From positions 31,236 to 95,235 of the forward strand of contig NAVB01000243.1 in assembly GCA_002179805.1 (NCBI GenBank): 64,000 nucleotides of DNA, given 5' to 3'. Made by a program: the position numbers and the translations under genes. Each line of letters starts with the position of its first letter. The first letter of the stretch is position 1. The notes under the pieces are model-generated. The model had not been told where the DNA came from and ran no database searches. It was given only the letters and a program-made list of their open reading frames with translations. The DNA comes from Acanthamoeba lenticulata. Lineage: Eukaryota; Discosea; Longamoebia; Acanthamoebidae. Positions 11,852 to 22,978 of the stretch are shown here, one piece after another.

Positions 11852-13512
11852 TTACTTTTTGGCCACCAAGACCACGAGATAAAGCAGAATAAGGATGCTC
11901 ACGAGCAACCATAGGACGCCCTCGACAAACAAGAGAAGCGCCACGATCAACACAAAGGGTACGAAGCAAATGGCCCAGAAGGTCCGTCGCTCGTAGGTGG
12001 CCCGCTTGCCACCGCAGTGCTCGCAGAAGCAGGCGGCCAGCGGGTGGTAGGACTTGTAATGGCAGCACTCGTACCATCCTACGTTTGTTTGTTTGTATTA
12101 ATCGCACACAGCGCGCATCACCCATTGGGTGCTCAGCCCCGACGCTCGCTTGGCTGCTTGCTTGCTTCTCGCGAGAGATAACGCACCCGCGGAACACTGG
12201 CACAGGAAGCAATCGCGGCACTCAAAGAGGCAGCACCCGGACTCGCTCTCCGCAGCAACGGCTGCCCATTGTCGCCAGCACCCGGGCGAGTCTGCAAGCG
12301 GCTCAGCAGCATGGAATTGCTCCTTTGACCGGTGCAGGTCAAACTGTGACTCTGAATCGCCCGTCTCCACTGTGCGCCCGGCGCCGGGACCAGCGTGAGT
12401 TGCCGGTTGTGTTCACCAAACAGCCGCAACAACCAGCGGTACCGTCAACGCTAGTGCTCATCGACGACGACGGCGGAGGCGAGCTCGTCACCTCCACGCT
12501 GCTCGTGCCATCGATAAAGGCGTTGAGGCTCGCTGTGAGAGGTGACGTAGTGAGGCGGGCGTTGGGTGGTGCCAATGGGCAAGGCCAAGAGGGGGCAAAG
12601 TACGGAAGGCCGCGTAGTCGACAAAGCACTTGGAAATGGTGACCACTTTGGCGATCTGGATGTGAAGCAGCCTCGCGTGCTCGGCTGTGACGTCGAGTTT
12701 CTCCTCCAGCTCTGCTGGTTTCATCGCTGACTGTGTTTCACGCACACGACACGCACAAAGAGGTCCTTACCTCGGTGAGCTCTCGTCCTTCCTCATTCCA
12801 GAGAGAAAAGACTTGGCCTGGCCTCGACAGACGCACCAGAGTCTTGCCGTTGATCTTGTGCTCCTCGACGAGCGCCGCGTTGTCCGCGACCCAGTCATCG
12901 AACTTGGCCACCCAGCGTTTTGTCTCCTCCACCGTCCAGTTCTCAATCGGCTTGGCTGTAGAGCAGGTCCAGAACGGTGATGGTGAGTGAGTGGCCGCAG
13001 CCTCAAAGCCGCTTTCCCCGAGAGGTTCCAAGGCCGAAAGCATACAAATGTCGAGGCCGCGCCGATCTGTCGGTGGCCGGTCCGCGTTGTCAGCCTGAAA
13101 TCTGTGTGGCCAAGAGGTTTAACATGAACAGGTAAATGCGCCGGTGTCAGGGGGGCCGACCAACGACGGCCGGCGAGAAGCTGGCCGCGAGCTGTTGTAC
13201 TTTGCCACGGCGTCCCGCAGGGAATAGTTTGGTCGGAGTTGGTCCAAGGTCAGTGGGCTCTTGCACAGCGGGCAAGCCTTTTTGCCCTGGTCGCGCACCC
13301 ACCCCTCGATGGAGGTTCGCGAGAAGGAGTGTCCGCACTGGGCGATCACCGCGTCCTCCTACGCAGCATCAAGCACAAGCAAGCAAGCGTCACCCGCCAC
13401 TTTCTTTTTTTTCTTGGTGGCGCGTGGTGCACAACATGGAACCATTAAAGGGGCATACCATCGGCTCGAGGGTGATGGGGTCCTCTAAGATGCTTCGCAT
13501 TGTGTCCTCCAT
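11852..13512 (-). CDS. U-box E3 ligase-like protein with SAM-like domain, Cys-rich region and C-terminal membrane segments
   Basis: Starts MEDTMRSILEDPITLEP (ATG at 13510-13512). After an intron it continues with a U-box: AVIAQCGHSFSRTSIEGW, then ACPLCKSPLTLDQLRPNYSL (about 13200-13350). U-boxes recruit E2 enzymes for ubiquitin transfer. A segment near 12770-12960 (IENWTVEETKRWVAKFDDW, then INGKTLVRL) looks like a SAM domain. Downstream are a coiled or Ser-rich stretch, a Cys-rich part (CCLFECRDCFLCQC near 12190-12240) and a last exon with WYECCHYKSYHPLAACFCEH. That exon continues into a long hydrophobic tail (AICFVPFVLIVALLLFVEG onward), probably two membrane passes, ending VAKK with stop at 11852-11854. 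It may be a membrane-anchored ubiquitin ligase. It sits head-to-head with the TFIIIC gene. Exon joins in 12100-12700 are uncertain. Confidence 0.65.
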
Positions 13513-13701
13513 GGCTGCCTCTTTGATTTGTTGTTTTCAGGGTAGGTTCCCCGACGAGGTAAAGAAGCAAGCTTGGTGAAGAAACCGCCGGCTGTTTCCG
13601 TCTCACTTGGACTATGTGCTTCATTATCGCACGTGCCACCCCACTGTAGCTTCATTGCCCTTTCATAAGCAAAGATAAGGGCCTAGGTGCGACGCAACGC
13701 G

Positions 13702-13740
13702 GAAACGACCAAGAAACGACCAAGAAACGAAAAAGAAACT
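13702..13740 (+). repeat. 11-bp tandem repeat in the TFIIIC proximal promoter
   Basis: GAAACGACCAA occurs twice in perfect tandem (13702-13712, 13713-13723). A diverged third unit GAAACGAAAAA and a partial fourth (GAAACT) follow, ending 39 bases before the ATG at 13779. The 11-bp period is close to one helical turn. It lies in the 266-bp spacer between two divergent genes. Confidence 0.7.
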
Positions 13741-13778
13741 CGAGACCTGGTGTGCCGTTACAGCAAGCCGTGTGGCCT

Positions 13779-16700
13779 ATGGAGGACCCAGAACTGCACG
13801 AAGAGGAGCTGCGACAGTTGGCGCACAGTGCAGGCACAGAGGATGCAGGCGAGTCGGACTCAGATTCGGATTTTCTTGATGGAGACGAAGATGACGATGA
13901 ATTTGGGGGCGGACGGGCGATGAATCACGTGGAGCGCGCACAATCGCTTCTGGCTGGCGTGGCGCCTGGCGGTGCTTCAGCCCTCCTTGGCATGACTGGT
14001 GATTTCCTCACTCAGGAAGACATAGCGTACGTGCTGCGCCACCCCCATGGTTTGCACCTTTACCGACCTCTGCGAGGCACAGGCCGGCGGGCGGGGACTT
14101 GGGCGCCTCGGACGACTTTGAAGCGCAGCTCCAGAGCCTCTCCAAGAAGGTTTGTGTGTCTATGTACGCCCATGCCTGTGTGCGAGTGCTCACCGTATCA
14201 TTACGTCCAGTCCAAGAAAAAGAGCAAGCTCACGCCCCAGCTGTCGCGCCTGATGGGTGAAGCCAACATGGCCTACGCCCTCTCCGAGTATTCGAAAGGT
14301 GCGTTCATCTTTGCTGCACGTTGACATGGCAGTACACCACTGACCAATTTCATACCAGCTGTGGGACTGTTGCTGGACATCATCCGGCAGGCGCCCAACG
14401 TGGCCGACCCGTACCACACGCTGGGACTCATCTACGAGGCCATGGGCGACACTAAGAAAGCCCTCGAGTTCTTCATGATCGCCGCCCACATCTCACCCAA
14501 GGACGCCCCGCTCTGGCGGCGGCTCGGCCTCATGTCCCGCGACGTTGGTGCGTGTTGGGTGTTGGGCTTGGTCGCCATCGCCGCAGCCGTTATCGTCGCT
14601 GACACCAGCAGCGCCGCACAGGCAACACGGAGCAGGCGATCTACTGCTACTCCAAGGCCATCCGGCTCGACCCGAGCGACTGCGACGCCATCTGGGACCG
14701 GTCGGTCATCTACGCCGAGAAGGGCAAGTACGACAAGGGTACGTCCTTCGCCCGTCCTGCCGCCTCGCTCCTGTTTGTCCTCTTCGTAGAGCTCATGATG
14801 AGCCCTTTTGTCTTGCACTTGCACACAGCCATCCGAGGGTTCGTGGCCCTCCACGAGCTGACCGGAGGCGACAACGACGTCTCCAAGGAGCTGGCCCGGG
14901 TTGGCGCCTCCATCCTCCTCTTCGAGCAATAAGAAAAATAAGATTATGACGACGGCTGGGCGCTCGACGATAATCGTGAGACTGACGGTGCTTGCTCGTA
15001 TCTGTGTGCTGCACATAGCTTTATCACCAAACGGGCCAAACGGAGAAGGCCATCACCGTGCTCTCGGCCTCGCTCGACAAGTGGAGGGAAAAGCAGAGCG
15101 CCGGCGTCGAGCAGAGCGAGCTCGATCTCGACACGGTACGGCGCGGCTCACATTTCGTCTTTCTTTTTATTTATTTATTTGGCCTTTTTTTTTCCACTGC
15201 ACCAGGTGAACATGCTGGCCGAGCTGTACATGAGCATGGACAACTACCAACAGGCGAGCGCCCTCATCGACGACACCAACAAGCGGCTCTCCACGCAGGC
15301 CCTCCCGCTCGACCTGACCATCAACTTTGGCATCTGCCAGGCCCACCTCCGCAACATCGCCCTCGCCGAGGTTCGGACTCCACCGTATTTGTTTATTTAT
15401 TTATTCATTTATATTTATATTTTTATCTCAACTCACCAATCAACAACGCGGAGGGACATTACAGCGCCAATTCGAGAAGTTGATGGAAAAGGACGTCAAC
15501 ACGTACGGCGATCTGTACTACGACGTGGCCGAGACCTTCACCAAGGTCGGCGAGCCGGCCAAAGCCGCCCTGGTGCACTTCCTCTTCTTCTCTTTCTTCT
15601 TCCTCCTCGTCCTCCTCGCCTACGGATCAGGACCTCTCACTATTGCTCTACAACTCCAAACACACACGCACACACAGGTGTTTGAGCGGCTGGTGAAGAA
15701 CCCGTCGTACAACATCCCCAGCATTTGGCAGCTGCAGGCCGAAGCCTACAAGAATGCGGGCAACATGGCCAGCGCCGTCAGCTGCTACCTTGACGGTGCG
15801 CCCCTTTATGAAGCTCTGAAACCCACCATCACATCTCTCATTCACTCAACCCTTGTACAGTCGTGCGCGAGGAGCCCAACAACGTGGACGCGCGGCTGGC
15901 GCTGTCGGAGGTGTACAAAGAGCTGGGCAACTTTGACGCCGCCATCGCGATCGTCACACATAACTCGGTCCCGCTCAGTACGCGCTTCGCCTCAAGGCCA
16001 CTGTCCAACTGGCTGGCTGACTGACTGGCCTCCGGCCGACCGCGACAGCCCACCGGCAGCCGCAGGACGCCGAGGCCATGGAGACCGAGGAGGCAGGCGC
16101 TGAGCACGGCGATCAATCGTTCCTGTCGTCAGCGGCGGTTGCGTCCGTAACGTCGGCGGCGTCCGACGAGTACAGCGAGCAGGACCAGGTGTGGCTCGAC
16201 GGCGAACACGTGCGGATGGTCGTGCAGAAGGGCCTCCTCCACTACCAGCTCGAGCAGCACCGCGAGTTCCTCGACACCGTCTTGCCTCTCATCCTGGCCT
16301 CGTGCCGCAGCGGCCGCAACACCACCAAGGTCTTTCTTTATTATTATGTATTTGTTATGGATAAGATTTCTCACTTTATACAATAATTTTTTGAGTGCAG
16401 TCGTTTACGCGGAGAAAGAGGAGGTTCAGAGGCAAGAAGGGGGGTAAGACCAAGCGCCGACAGCGGCCACGCCGACCCCGCGCCACCTCGGCGACCAAGT
16501 CACAGCAGCAGAATCCGACGGACAATCAGAGCGAGAACCTCCTCCAGTTCGGAACCCGCCGGCGATCCACCAAAGGCGCCGCTGCTGCCGCAGCAACAAC
16601 CGAGACGCCTTCCATCGAAACGCCTTCTGCCGACGCCGACGTCGACGCCGCCAGCGACAGCACAGCCACGATTGCCGCCACAACGATGCCGCCACCCTTG

Positions 16701-18208
16701 CCGACGGTCATCAACGTCACGGCGCCTGCGGAGGCCGGTACGGGCCAGAGCCAGGACCAGAGCCTGAGCCTGGGCCAGGGCCTGGAGAGTCAGGTGCAAG
16801 GGACAGCCGAGCCGGTGCCGGTCGCGGCGGAGCCGAGTGCGGCCGGCGTGCCGCGACTCCTGCTGCGATTTGAGGACGACGAAAAGGAGCAGCAGCAGAC
16901 CGAGGGCCAGCGCTTGGCGGCGGCCGCCGGGAGCGAGGAGGTGGGCCCAAAGACTTCGCCCGCGGTGTCGCCCAACACCAAGACGAGGAGAAACAGGGCG
17001 ACGCCCAAGAAGACGAGGAAGGGCAAGGAGAAGGCCGTCAACGACGAAGACGAGAAAGACGAGGACTATGTGGACCAGAGCGACGAAGATGATGATGACG
17101 AACTCGAAGACGATGACCACCACGCCATGGAGGACGACCTGCTCGAGGACGATGATGAGGACGACGAGCCTCCGCTAGAGCCGTTGCGAGACACCTCCGT
17201 GTTCGAGGCCATCGTGGCCGCGATCACGTTCGAGGCCTACTTTGACCTCGTGCTCAAGGTATGCAAGTCGCTCGTGGCGCTCGAGCAGCACTCGGACGCG
17301 GCGTCCATCGTCAAGGACCTCCTCACCTGCAAGTTTGTCGAGAAGGACTACAGGGACCAGCTCCACTTCCTCTACGTCGGTATGCGCCGAAGCCTTGTCA
17401 TCGTGGTGGACGAGCTCGAGTTGATGATGATGATGATGATGGCTAATGGTGTCACCACGACAGGCGTGGCGTTTGATCACGGCGACTTTGAGGCGGCGTA
17501 TGAGGGCATCCGGCTTATCTGCATGCGCAACCCGCAGTCGATGCGGGCGTGGAACTTGCTCAACACGACCACCATCCGCATGGGCGAGTTCAACTCGCGC
17601 TCGCACCACAAGTTCATCGTGCGCCAGCTGCTGCGCAACCCCAACTCGGTGCCGCTCATGATCTTCGCCGGCCACGATTGCAACATCTCTGGTATGTGCG
17701 CTCTCATGCCTGCTGGCAATTCGAACTCAAGTTTTTTGACAACGACTCGTTGCCAATCTCGTGGGTGATGATGATGATCACAGGCTCGCACAAGTTCGCG
17801 CTGGGCGAGTACTTCCGGGCCTATCACTACGCGCCCAAGCACTCGATGATTTCGCTCTGCATTGGCCTGACCTACCTGGCGCAGGTGATGAACAGACGAC
17901 GGCCGGAGCGACACCACATGGTGCTGCAGGCCTTCACCTTCCTCTACCAGTACCACTTCCTGCGCGAGGACGACAACCCGCAGGAGGCCGCCTACAACGT
18001 GGGCCGCGCGTTCCACCAGCTCGGCCTGGTCCACTTGGCTGTGCCCTACTACGAGCGCGCGCTCATGCTCCCGGCGCCGTCGGCCTACGCCACACCAGAG
18101 CACTACGACCTCAGGCGCGAGGCCGCCTACAACCTGGCCCTCATCTACAAGGCGTCTGGTGCTCCGCACCTGGCCTTGCAGATCACCAGGCAGTACTGCG
18201 TCGTGTGA
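13779..18208 (+). CDS. TFIIIC subunit with TPR arrays (GTF3C3 / tau131-like)
   Basis: RNA polymerase III general factor TFIIIC subunit, which binds the A-box module and helps place TFIIIB at tRNA and 5S genes. It opens MEDPELHEEELRQ with an acidic leader. TPR units then run in order: ADPYHTLGLIYEAMGDTKKA (about 14402-14460), TEQAIYCYSKAIRLDPSDCD, EKAITVLSASLDKW, VNMLAELYMSMDNYQQAS, IWQLQAEAYKNAGNMASAV and VDARLALSEVYKELGNFDAA (about 15890-15945). A long exon (about 16400-17190) encodes a disordered linker, Arg/Lys-rich first and Asp/Glu-rich at its end. The second TPR array follows (AYNVGRAFHQLGLVHLAVPY near 17990-18050), ending QYCVV with TGA at 18206-18208. The two-array plan with a charged linker fits tau131/TFIIIC102. 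Confidence 0.87.
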
Positions 18209-18257
18209 AGCGGTCAAGTTGTTGGCATTGTTATCTCAGATATGATGTCACAAATTA

Positions 18258-18283
18258 ATTTTGAAATTAATTAATTTCAAAAT
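18258..18283. repeat. 26-bp perfect A/T-rich palindrome after the TFIIIC stop
   Basis: Twenty-six bases centred on AATTAATT read identically on both strands, beginning 50 bases past the TFIIIC stop codon. It could form a cruciform or an RNA hairpin at the 3' end of the transcript. Confidence 0.85.
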
Positions 18284-18299
18284 AACTAAAGCATTTCGG

Positions 18300-18320
18300 G
18301 GTATGTGCACTGCACATACC
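18300..18320. promoter_or_regulatory. 21-bp perfect inverted repeat upstream of the next gene
   Basis: Two 10-base arms, GGTATGTGCA and TGCACATACC, are separated by a single C. The element ends 55 bases before the predicted ATG at 18376. Such a compact symmetric site suits a homodimeric transcription factor, although a hairpin is also possible. Confidence 0.55.
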
Positions 18321-18375
18321 TCTCTTGAAGGGGACCGCGCACGCGAGTGCTGCAACAAACAAGAAAGCGCAGGCG

Positions 18376-19722
18376 ATGTCATCGTGCGTCGGCCAGAGGC
18401 GCGAGCCCAGTTCTATGGCGCAAGCAACGGATGAGGTTTCTTCAATGTGGCGAACAATCTGCGGTTGTCTTCTTTACCTCAGCGTCTACAGATGGCCTGC
18501 GTTGATCAGCAAGGACCAGAAACACGTGTTAGTGGACCTCAAGACGAGGCCCTGCTGCAAGTCGTGCAGCGCGACCTCGCCCCCGAAGTGGCACGACTTG
18601 CCCCTCAACTTCGTGCTAAGGGTCGGGGACCTCTTCAACCTGGAACCAGAGGCCTTATGGAAGGGCGGTGATAAGCCGAAGAGCAGCGCTTCCTTTTGGA
18701 TTGACGACTGCACTCTGAGGCTTATCTTCAAGACCACCATGGCGAACACGGATAAAAGAAGTAGAAAGTGCAAAGTGGCGCTAACTCTGCGGTACACCTC
18801 GCACGGCCACGACTGTGCTATCAAAGAGGGCAACGTCATCTGGGCAAGCAAGGGAGGCACTATGGAGCGAGAGAAGCACGTAACGCAGCTTTACAAGAGC
18901 CAAGTTCCAGTTGAGGTCACCAGGTGGCAAGAGCTGTTGGACGCTGGTGAGAGCATCAAGAAGCCAAGGTACGACCCCCTTTTTTCTGTTTATCCTGCCG
19001 AGAAGGAGCTGAGAGAGCAGGTGGCAGCAGCAAGAGGAAGGCCAAGCGGCAAAAGACGACCGATGATGCGGCTGCTTTGCCGCAGACCGATGACGCTGCA
19101 GCTACGCCCATGCATCTGGCAGATCAACAAGGTATTGTTGTCTTCTTTTGCTTGGTCAAAACTATGGCTGCCTAATGTCCACAACAAGCAGCTCTGAAGA
19201 ACCGTGATGATGCTGAGCTTCATCAGCCGCCAGTGTTTCTCGAGCAAGAGCAAACAGGTACCTTGTTTGGACATGACCAAGCGATTCTTACTTGTGGGTT
19301 CTCATCAAGTGCGTGATCGCCAAGGCAACGTGTATGTCGGGGGACAACAGGATCTAGCACCGTTCGACGAGCCAACACTGCCTCTACCCACCAACTCGCA
19401 CGCCTTGATAGAGCACTTGAACGCTGTGATCCAATGTCTCTATTGGGAGAATGAGAGGTTGAAGTGGCAGCTCAGGGAAGCTGGCCTCCTGCCCGCCCAC
19501 GAGGGGATGCAGCCCGCCGAGGAGGTCTCTCTCTGCACGGAACCCGCAGAGAGCGAAACTTATAGCTCTGGGTACCATCATCTAGCCCCCCCCCCCAATG
19601 GCTCTTCAAATTGCTCACTTTTCGGCAGCGGCACCCTTTCTCGAGCCAGCGACATTGGGGGCGACTTCAACTCAAACGATGCAGCGCCTTTGCAGGAAAT
19701 ACGCTTGTCCCTTGGCCTGTGA
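18376..19722 (+). CDS. Hypothetical protein with basic NLS-like patch and C-terminal coiled coil
   Basis: No family was recognised. The long first part contains CCKSCS, LPLNFVLRVGDLF, SASFWIDDCTLRLIFKTTMA and VALTLRYTSHGHDCAI, which look like a folded beta-rich domain. An intron near 18970-19030 appears to join to a frame with KRKAKRQKTTDDAAALPQTD, a strong nuclear-localisation candidate. Two more introns lead to VRDRQGNVYVGGQQDL and a Leu/Trp-rich heptad stretch, LNAVIQCLYWENERLKWQLR (about 19408-19470). The tail is Ser/Pro-rich and ends LSLGL with the stop at 19720-19722. This plan (N-terminal domain, basic patch, zipper) suggests a nuclear or DNA-associated protein by inference only. ATG at 18376 is the first in frame; alternative splicing near 18440-18480 is possible. 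Confidence 0.5.
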
Positions 19723-19944
19723 GCTTGCGTTGCCCCTTCGGTCCAGCCTCACTCGAAGGGCGTGCAGTGGGTTCCATCCGCAGCTTTATTGGCCCTTTGT
19801 GCCAAAGAAGAGGGTTAGCCTTCCTGGCGGATGGTTCCGAGAGAGGCCAATGGACAGCCTTGCTGATTGGACTAAAATACGCGCGAAATTGTATTTCCCG
19901 GGATATTTTTCTTCCGGGCAAGACACCAGTCCTCAGCCTTGAAG

Positions 19945-22662
19945 ATGTGGGAGAAAGGCGAGACGGTTCCCCATTTGCGAGAGGAAGCGGACAGTGAGTA
20001 CTCTTGGAGCAAGGCGGGAGAGCGAGAGCGGCTCCTGCCCACAAGCACAACCCCCAGCGGGAAGAAGAACGCTACCGGTGACTACTACTACTCCTCGTCG
20101 TCGCCGTCCACGGCTCGAGGCGCTCAAGTGCGCGTCGAGGACGTCCAGGCCTGGTGCTGGCAAGTTAAGGTGCCGTGCATGGGCGGTGGTGGCGACTTTC
20201 TCGTTGGTGGTGAGTATGACGAAGACCAAGTCACCGCCAATGACCTCGGACAAGAGGGCAGGAAATGGCTCTTGCGTGGCATCAAAGCCACGGCCACGCC
20301 CGGCCGCCTCTTCGCCATCCTCGGTCCCTCAGGCAGCGGCAAGACGACGCTGCTGAACGTCATGGCCGGCCGGATGGCCGACGGCTCGGCCATGGGGCTG
20401 CTCACCCGCCTGGGCGTCACCGGCCGCGTCCTCTACAACGACATCGCGCTCGAGCCGGAGGAAGCACGACAGGTGATGGGCTACGTGCTCCAGCACGACC
20501 ACCTCTTGCCTAACCTCACCGTGCGCGAGACCCTTCGCTACGCCGGCTTCCTCCGGCTCCCGCCGAACCTCTCCAGCTCACACAAGCGAGCCATCGTGCG
20601 CGCCACCTCGCTTCGTTTCGCCTCGCCTCGCTTCACCTTGCCTCGCCTACTTCATGGCTCACCTTTCTCGTCCAGGTCGAGGAGGTGATCACGGAGCTCG
20701 GCCTGCGGGACTGCGCCGACCGCCGTGTGGGCGGGGACGGCGCCCATGGCATCTCTGGCGGCGAGCGGCGGCGCGTCTCCATCGGCGTCCAGGTGCCCGC
20801 CCTCATGCCCCACACGCAAGCGTGTTCACACCCTCATCATGAACCGCACGACACGCACACACGACATCATCAGATGTTGACCGACCCTGGCGTGCTGTTC
20901 CTCGACGAGCCGACGTCGGGCCTGGACAGCTACACGGCCAACCGGCTGATGGCGACGCTGGCCGACCTGGCCCACCAGGGCCGCACCATCATATGCACCA
21001 TCCACCAGCCGCGCTCCGACATTTTTCAGCTGTTTGACGACGTCATGCTCCTGTCCAAGGGTTCGTCCTCGCCCCTGCGATTATGCGATCTCGGGGTTTC
21101 ATGACGTCCGGCACGACACACACACACACAGGACAGCAGGTCTACTGTGGCCCGGCGCAGGCGATGCTGGCCCACTTGGCGGGCGCGGGGTTTGTGTGCC
21201 CGACGCATTCGAACCCGGCCGACTTTGCGCTCGACCTGATCGCCATCGACGTGCGGTCGCCCGAGGTCGAACGCACGTCCTACGCGCGGCTGGCCAAGCT
21301 CACGGCCTACTACCGTGCGCGCTGCGAGGCCGACAAAGGGCACCAGCAAGACGCCGCCGACGGCGCTGTCGCTGAGGCCAAGCAGCACGACAAACAAGCG
21401 CGCAAGCGCATTTTCGAGCAAATGCAGCAGCAGCGCATCGGGCTCGTGACGCAGACGCTGGTGCTCGTGGCGCGGGCTTTCACCAACCTCGTGCGCGACA
21501 ACATGGTGATCCTCGTCCGGCTGGTGGAGGCCATCCTCATGAGTCTGTGCGTGGGCGGCATTTTCTACCAGCTCGAGACCGACAACATTCCCTCGCTCCG
21601 CAGCCGAGCGGCGGCGCTCTACGCCGTCGTCTCCCTTCAGCCCTATCTCATCATGCTGGCCACCGTCGTGCAATGTATGTTAATTGTTTATGATGTTCTT
21701 TTCATTTTTATTTTTATTTTACTTTTAATTTCAATTTCAATTTCAATTTCAATTACTGAGCACAATTAATTTTTATTTTATCTCTTTCATTTTTATTGTG
21801 GCCGAGCAGACGAGAGTGAGCTCAAGGTGTTCAGCCGAGACTACTTTGACAACATGGTGTCGACTACGGGGTACTTCACAGCGATGCTGGTGACATCGTT
21901 TCCTCTCTCAGCCGTCCTGCCTTCGGTCTTCTGCGGCATCTTCTACTGGATCGTCGGCCTGCGGCCCGAGTGGGAGGCCTTCCTCTGGTTCCTCTTCATC
22001 ATGACGTACGCCGCGTCGCGCCTCTCTCTTCGCTTCCGCCGGCACTGACCAGATCTGGCTTGTGGGCGCAGGATCATGCAATACGCCAGCGAGGCGCTGG
22101 GCTACGCGTGCATCGCGCTCTGCCGCAGCTTCGGGCCGGCCTCGCTCGTCGGTAACTTCTTCCTCACATTCTGGACGGCCTGCGCTGGGTTCCTGATCAA
22201 CCCGGCCACCTTCCCAGTCTACCTCCGCTACATTGGTGTGTTTTTATTGTTGTTGGAGCCTCTGCTTGCGTGCCGGGACTCGAGACCCGAGCTCACGCCG
22301 TGTGGGCGCTGCGCACAGGCTACACGTCGCCATGCCAGTACGCCTTCGCGGCGCTGGCCGTGGTGGAGTTCAAGGACAATATCTACGACTGCCCCTTTGA
22401 CGACCCAGATGACCCGCTCTGCCTCAACTTTGAAGGTGTGCGCCTTGCCCAGAGGACTTGATGCTGCCTGGATCTTGTTGTTGTCGCCTTACTGATTGTT
22501 TGTTTGTATGTTTGGTGCATGATCGCAGGCAACTACATCCTGTCACAGCTGCACCTGATCTTTGACAGTCTGCTGCCCAACCTGCTCATCTTGGGGTCGA
22601 TCGCGGTCATCTTCCGCGTAGTGGCTTTCTTGATCCTTGTCCTCATCAAGCGCAAACCATGA
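19945..22662 (+). CDS. ABC transporter G family (White-type half-transporter)
   Basis: Nucleotide-binding domain first, membrane domain second, as in ABCG/White. Walker A is [16 protein letters not shown] (about 20323-20370). The Q-loop region is [20 protein letters not shown] (about 20476-20535), the signature is [13 protein letters not shown] (about 20752-20790), and Walker B with D-loop is [16 protein letters not shown] (about 20890-20940). The switch region [20 protein letters not shown] follows. Membrane segments begin near 21500 ([20 protein letters not shown]) and continue with [40 protein letters not shown] and a last helix [23 protein letters not shown] at 19945 gives [14 protein letters not shown] is at 22660-22662. 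Half-transporters dimerise; ABCG members often move lipids or sterols, but the substrate here is unknown. Several short introns interrupt it. Confidence 0.9.
21727..21753 (+). repeat. TTTCAA hexamer microsatellite inside an ABCG intron
   Basis: TTTCAA repeats about four and a half times within the T/A-rich intron at roughly 21674-21810. Confidence 0.75.
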
Positions 22663-22978
22663 GACAGAACCCATTAAAAACAAAAAATAAATAATAATTA
22701 AAAAATTAAATTAATTCCACATTTTTCAAATTGGTAAGCAACAGGAGCCCCTAGCAGCGTTTCTTTCTTGACAGACCGCACGTGGTGTCCGCGGAGGCTT
22801 GTTCCTTGCCGGCAGGTCTTGCCAATGTTGTTCTCGCCTCTGTACCCAACGCACTTGCCGTCCGGTACGCGTAGCGACGTGCCAACTCTCGCTTTTCTAA
22901 TCTCACCGCTTCATCGTTTTGAATGGTTGTAGGATTTGTACTACGTTTTGATTGATCTTTGGTTGTCCCCTGTAGAAG
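22663..22978. other. Spacer between ABCG and exonuclease genes
   Basis: The first 80 bases are a run of A/T-rich sequence with AATTAATT-type motifs, the likely 3' end of the ABCG transcript. The remainder is balanced in composition and should hold the exonuclease promoter. No gene is supported here. Confidence 0.6.
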
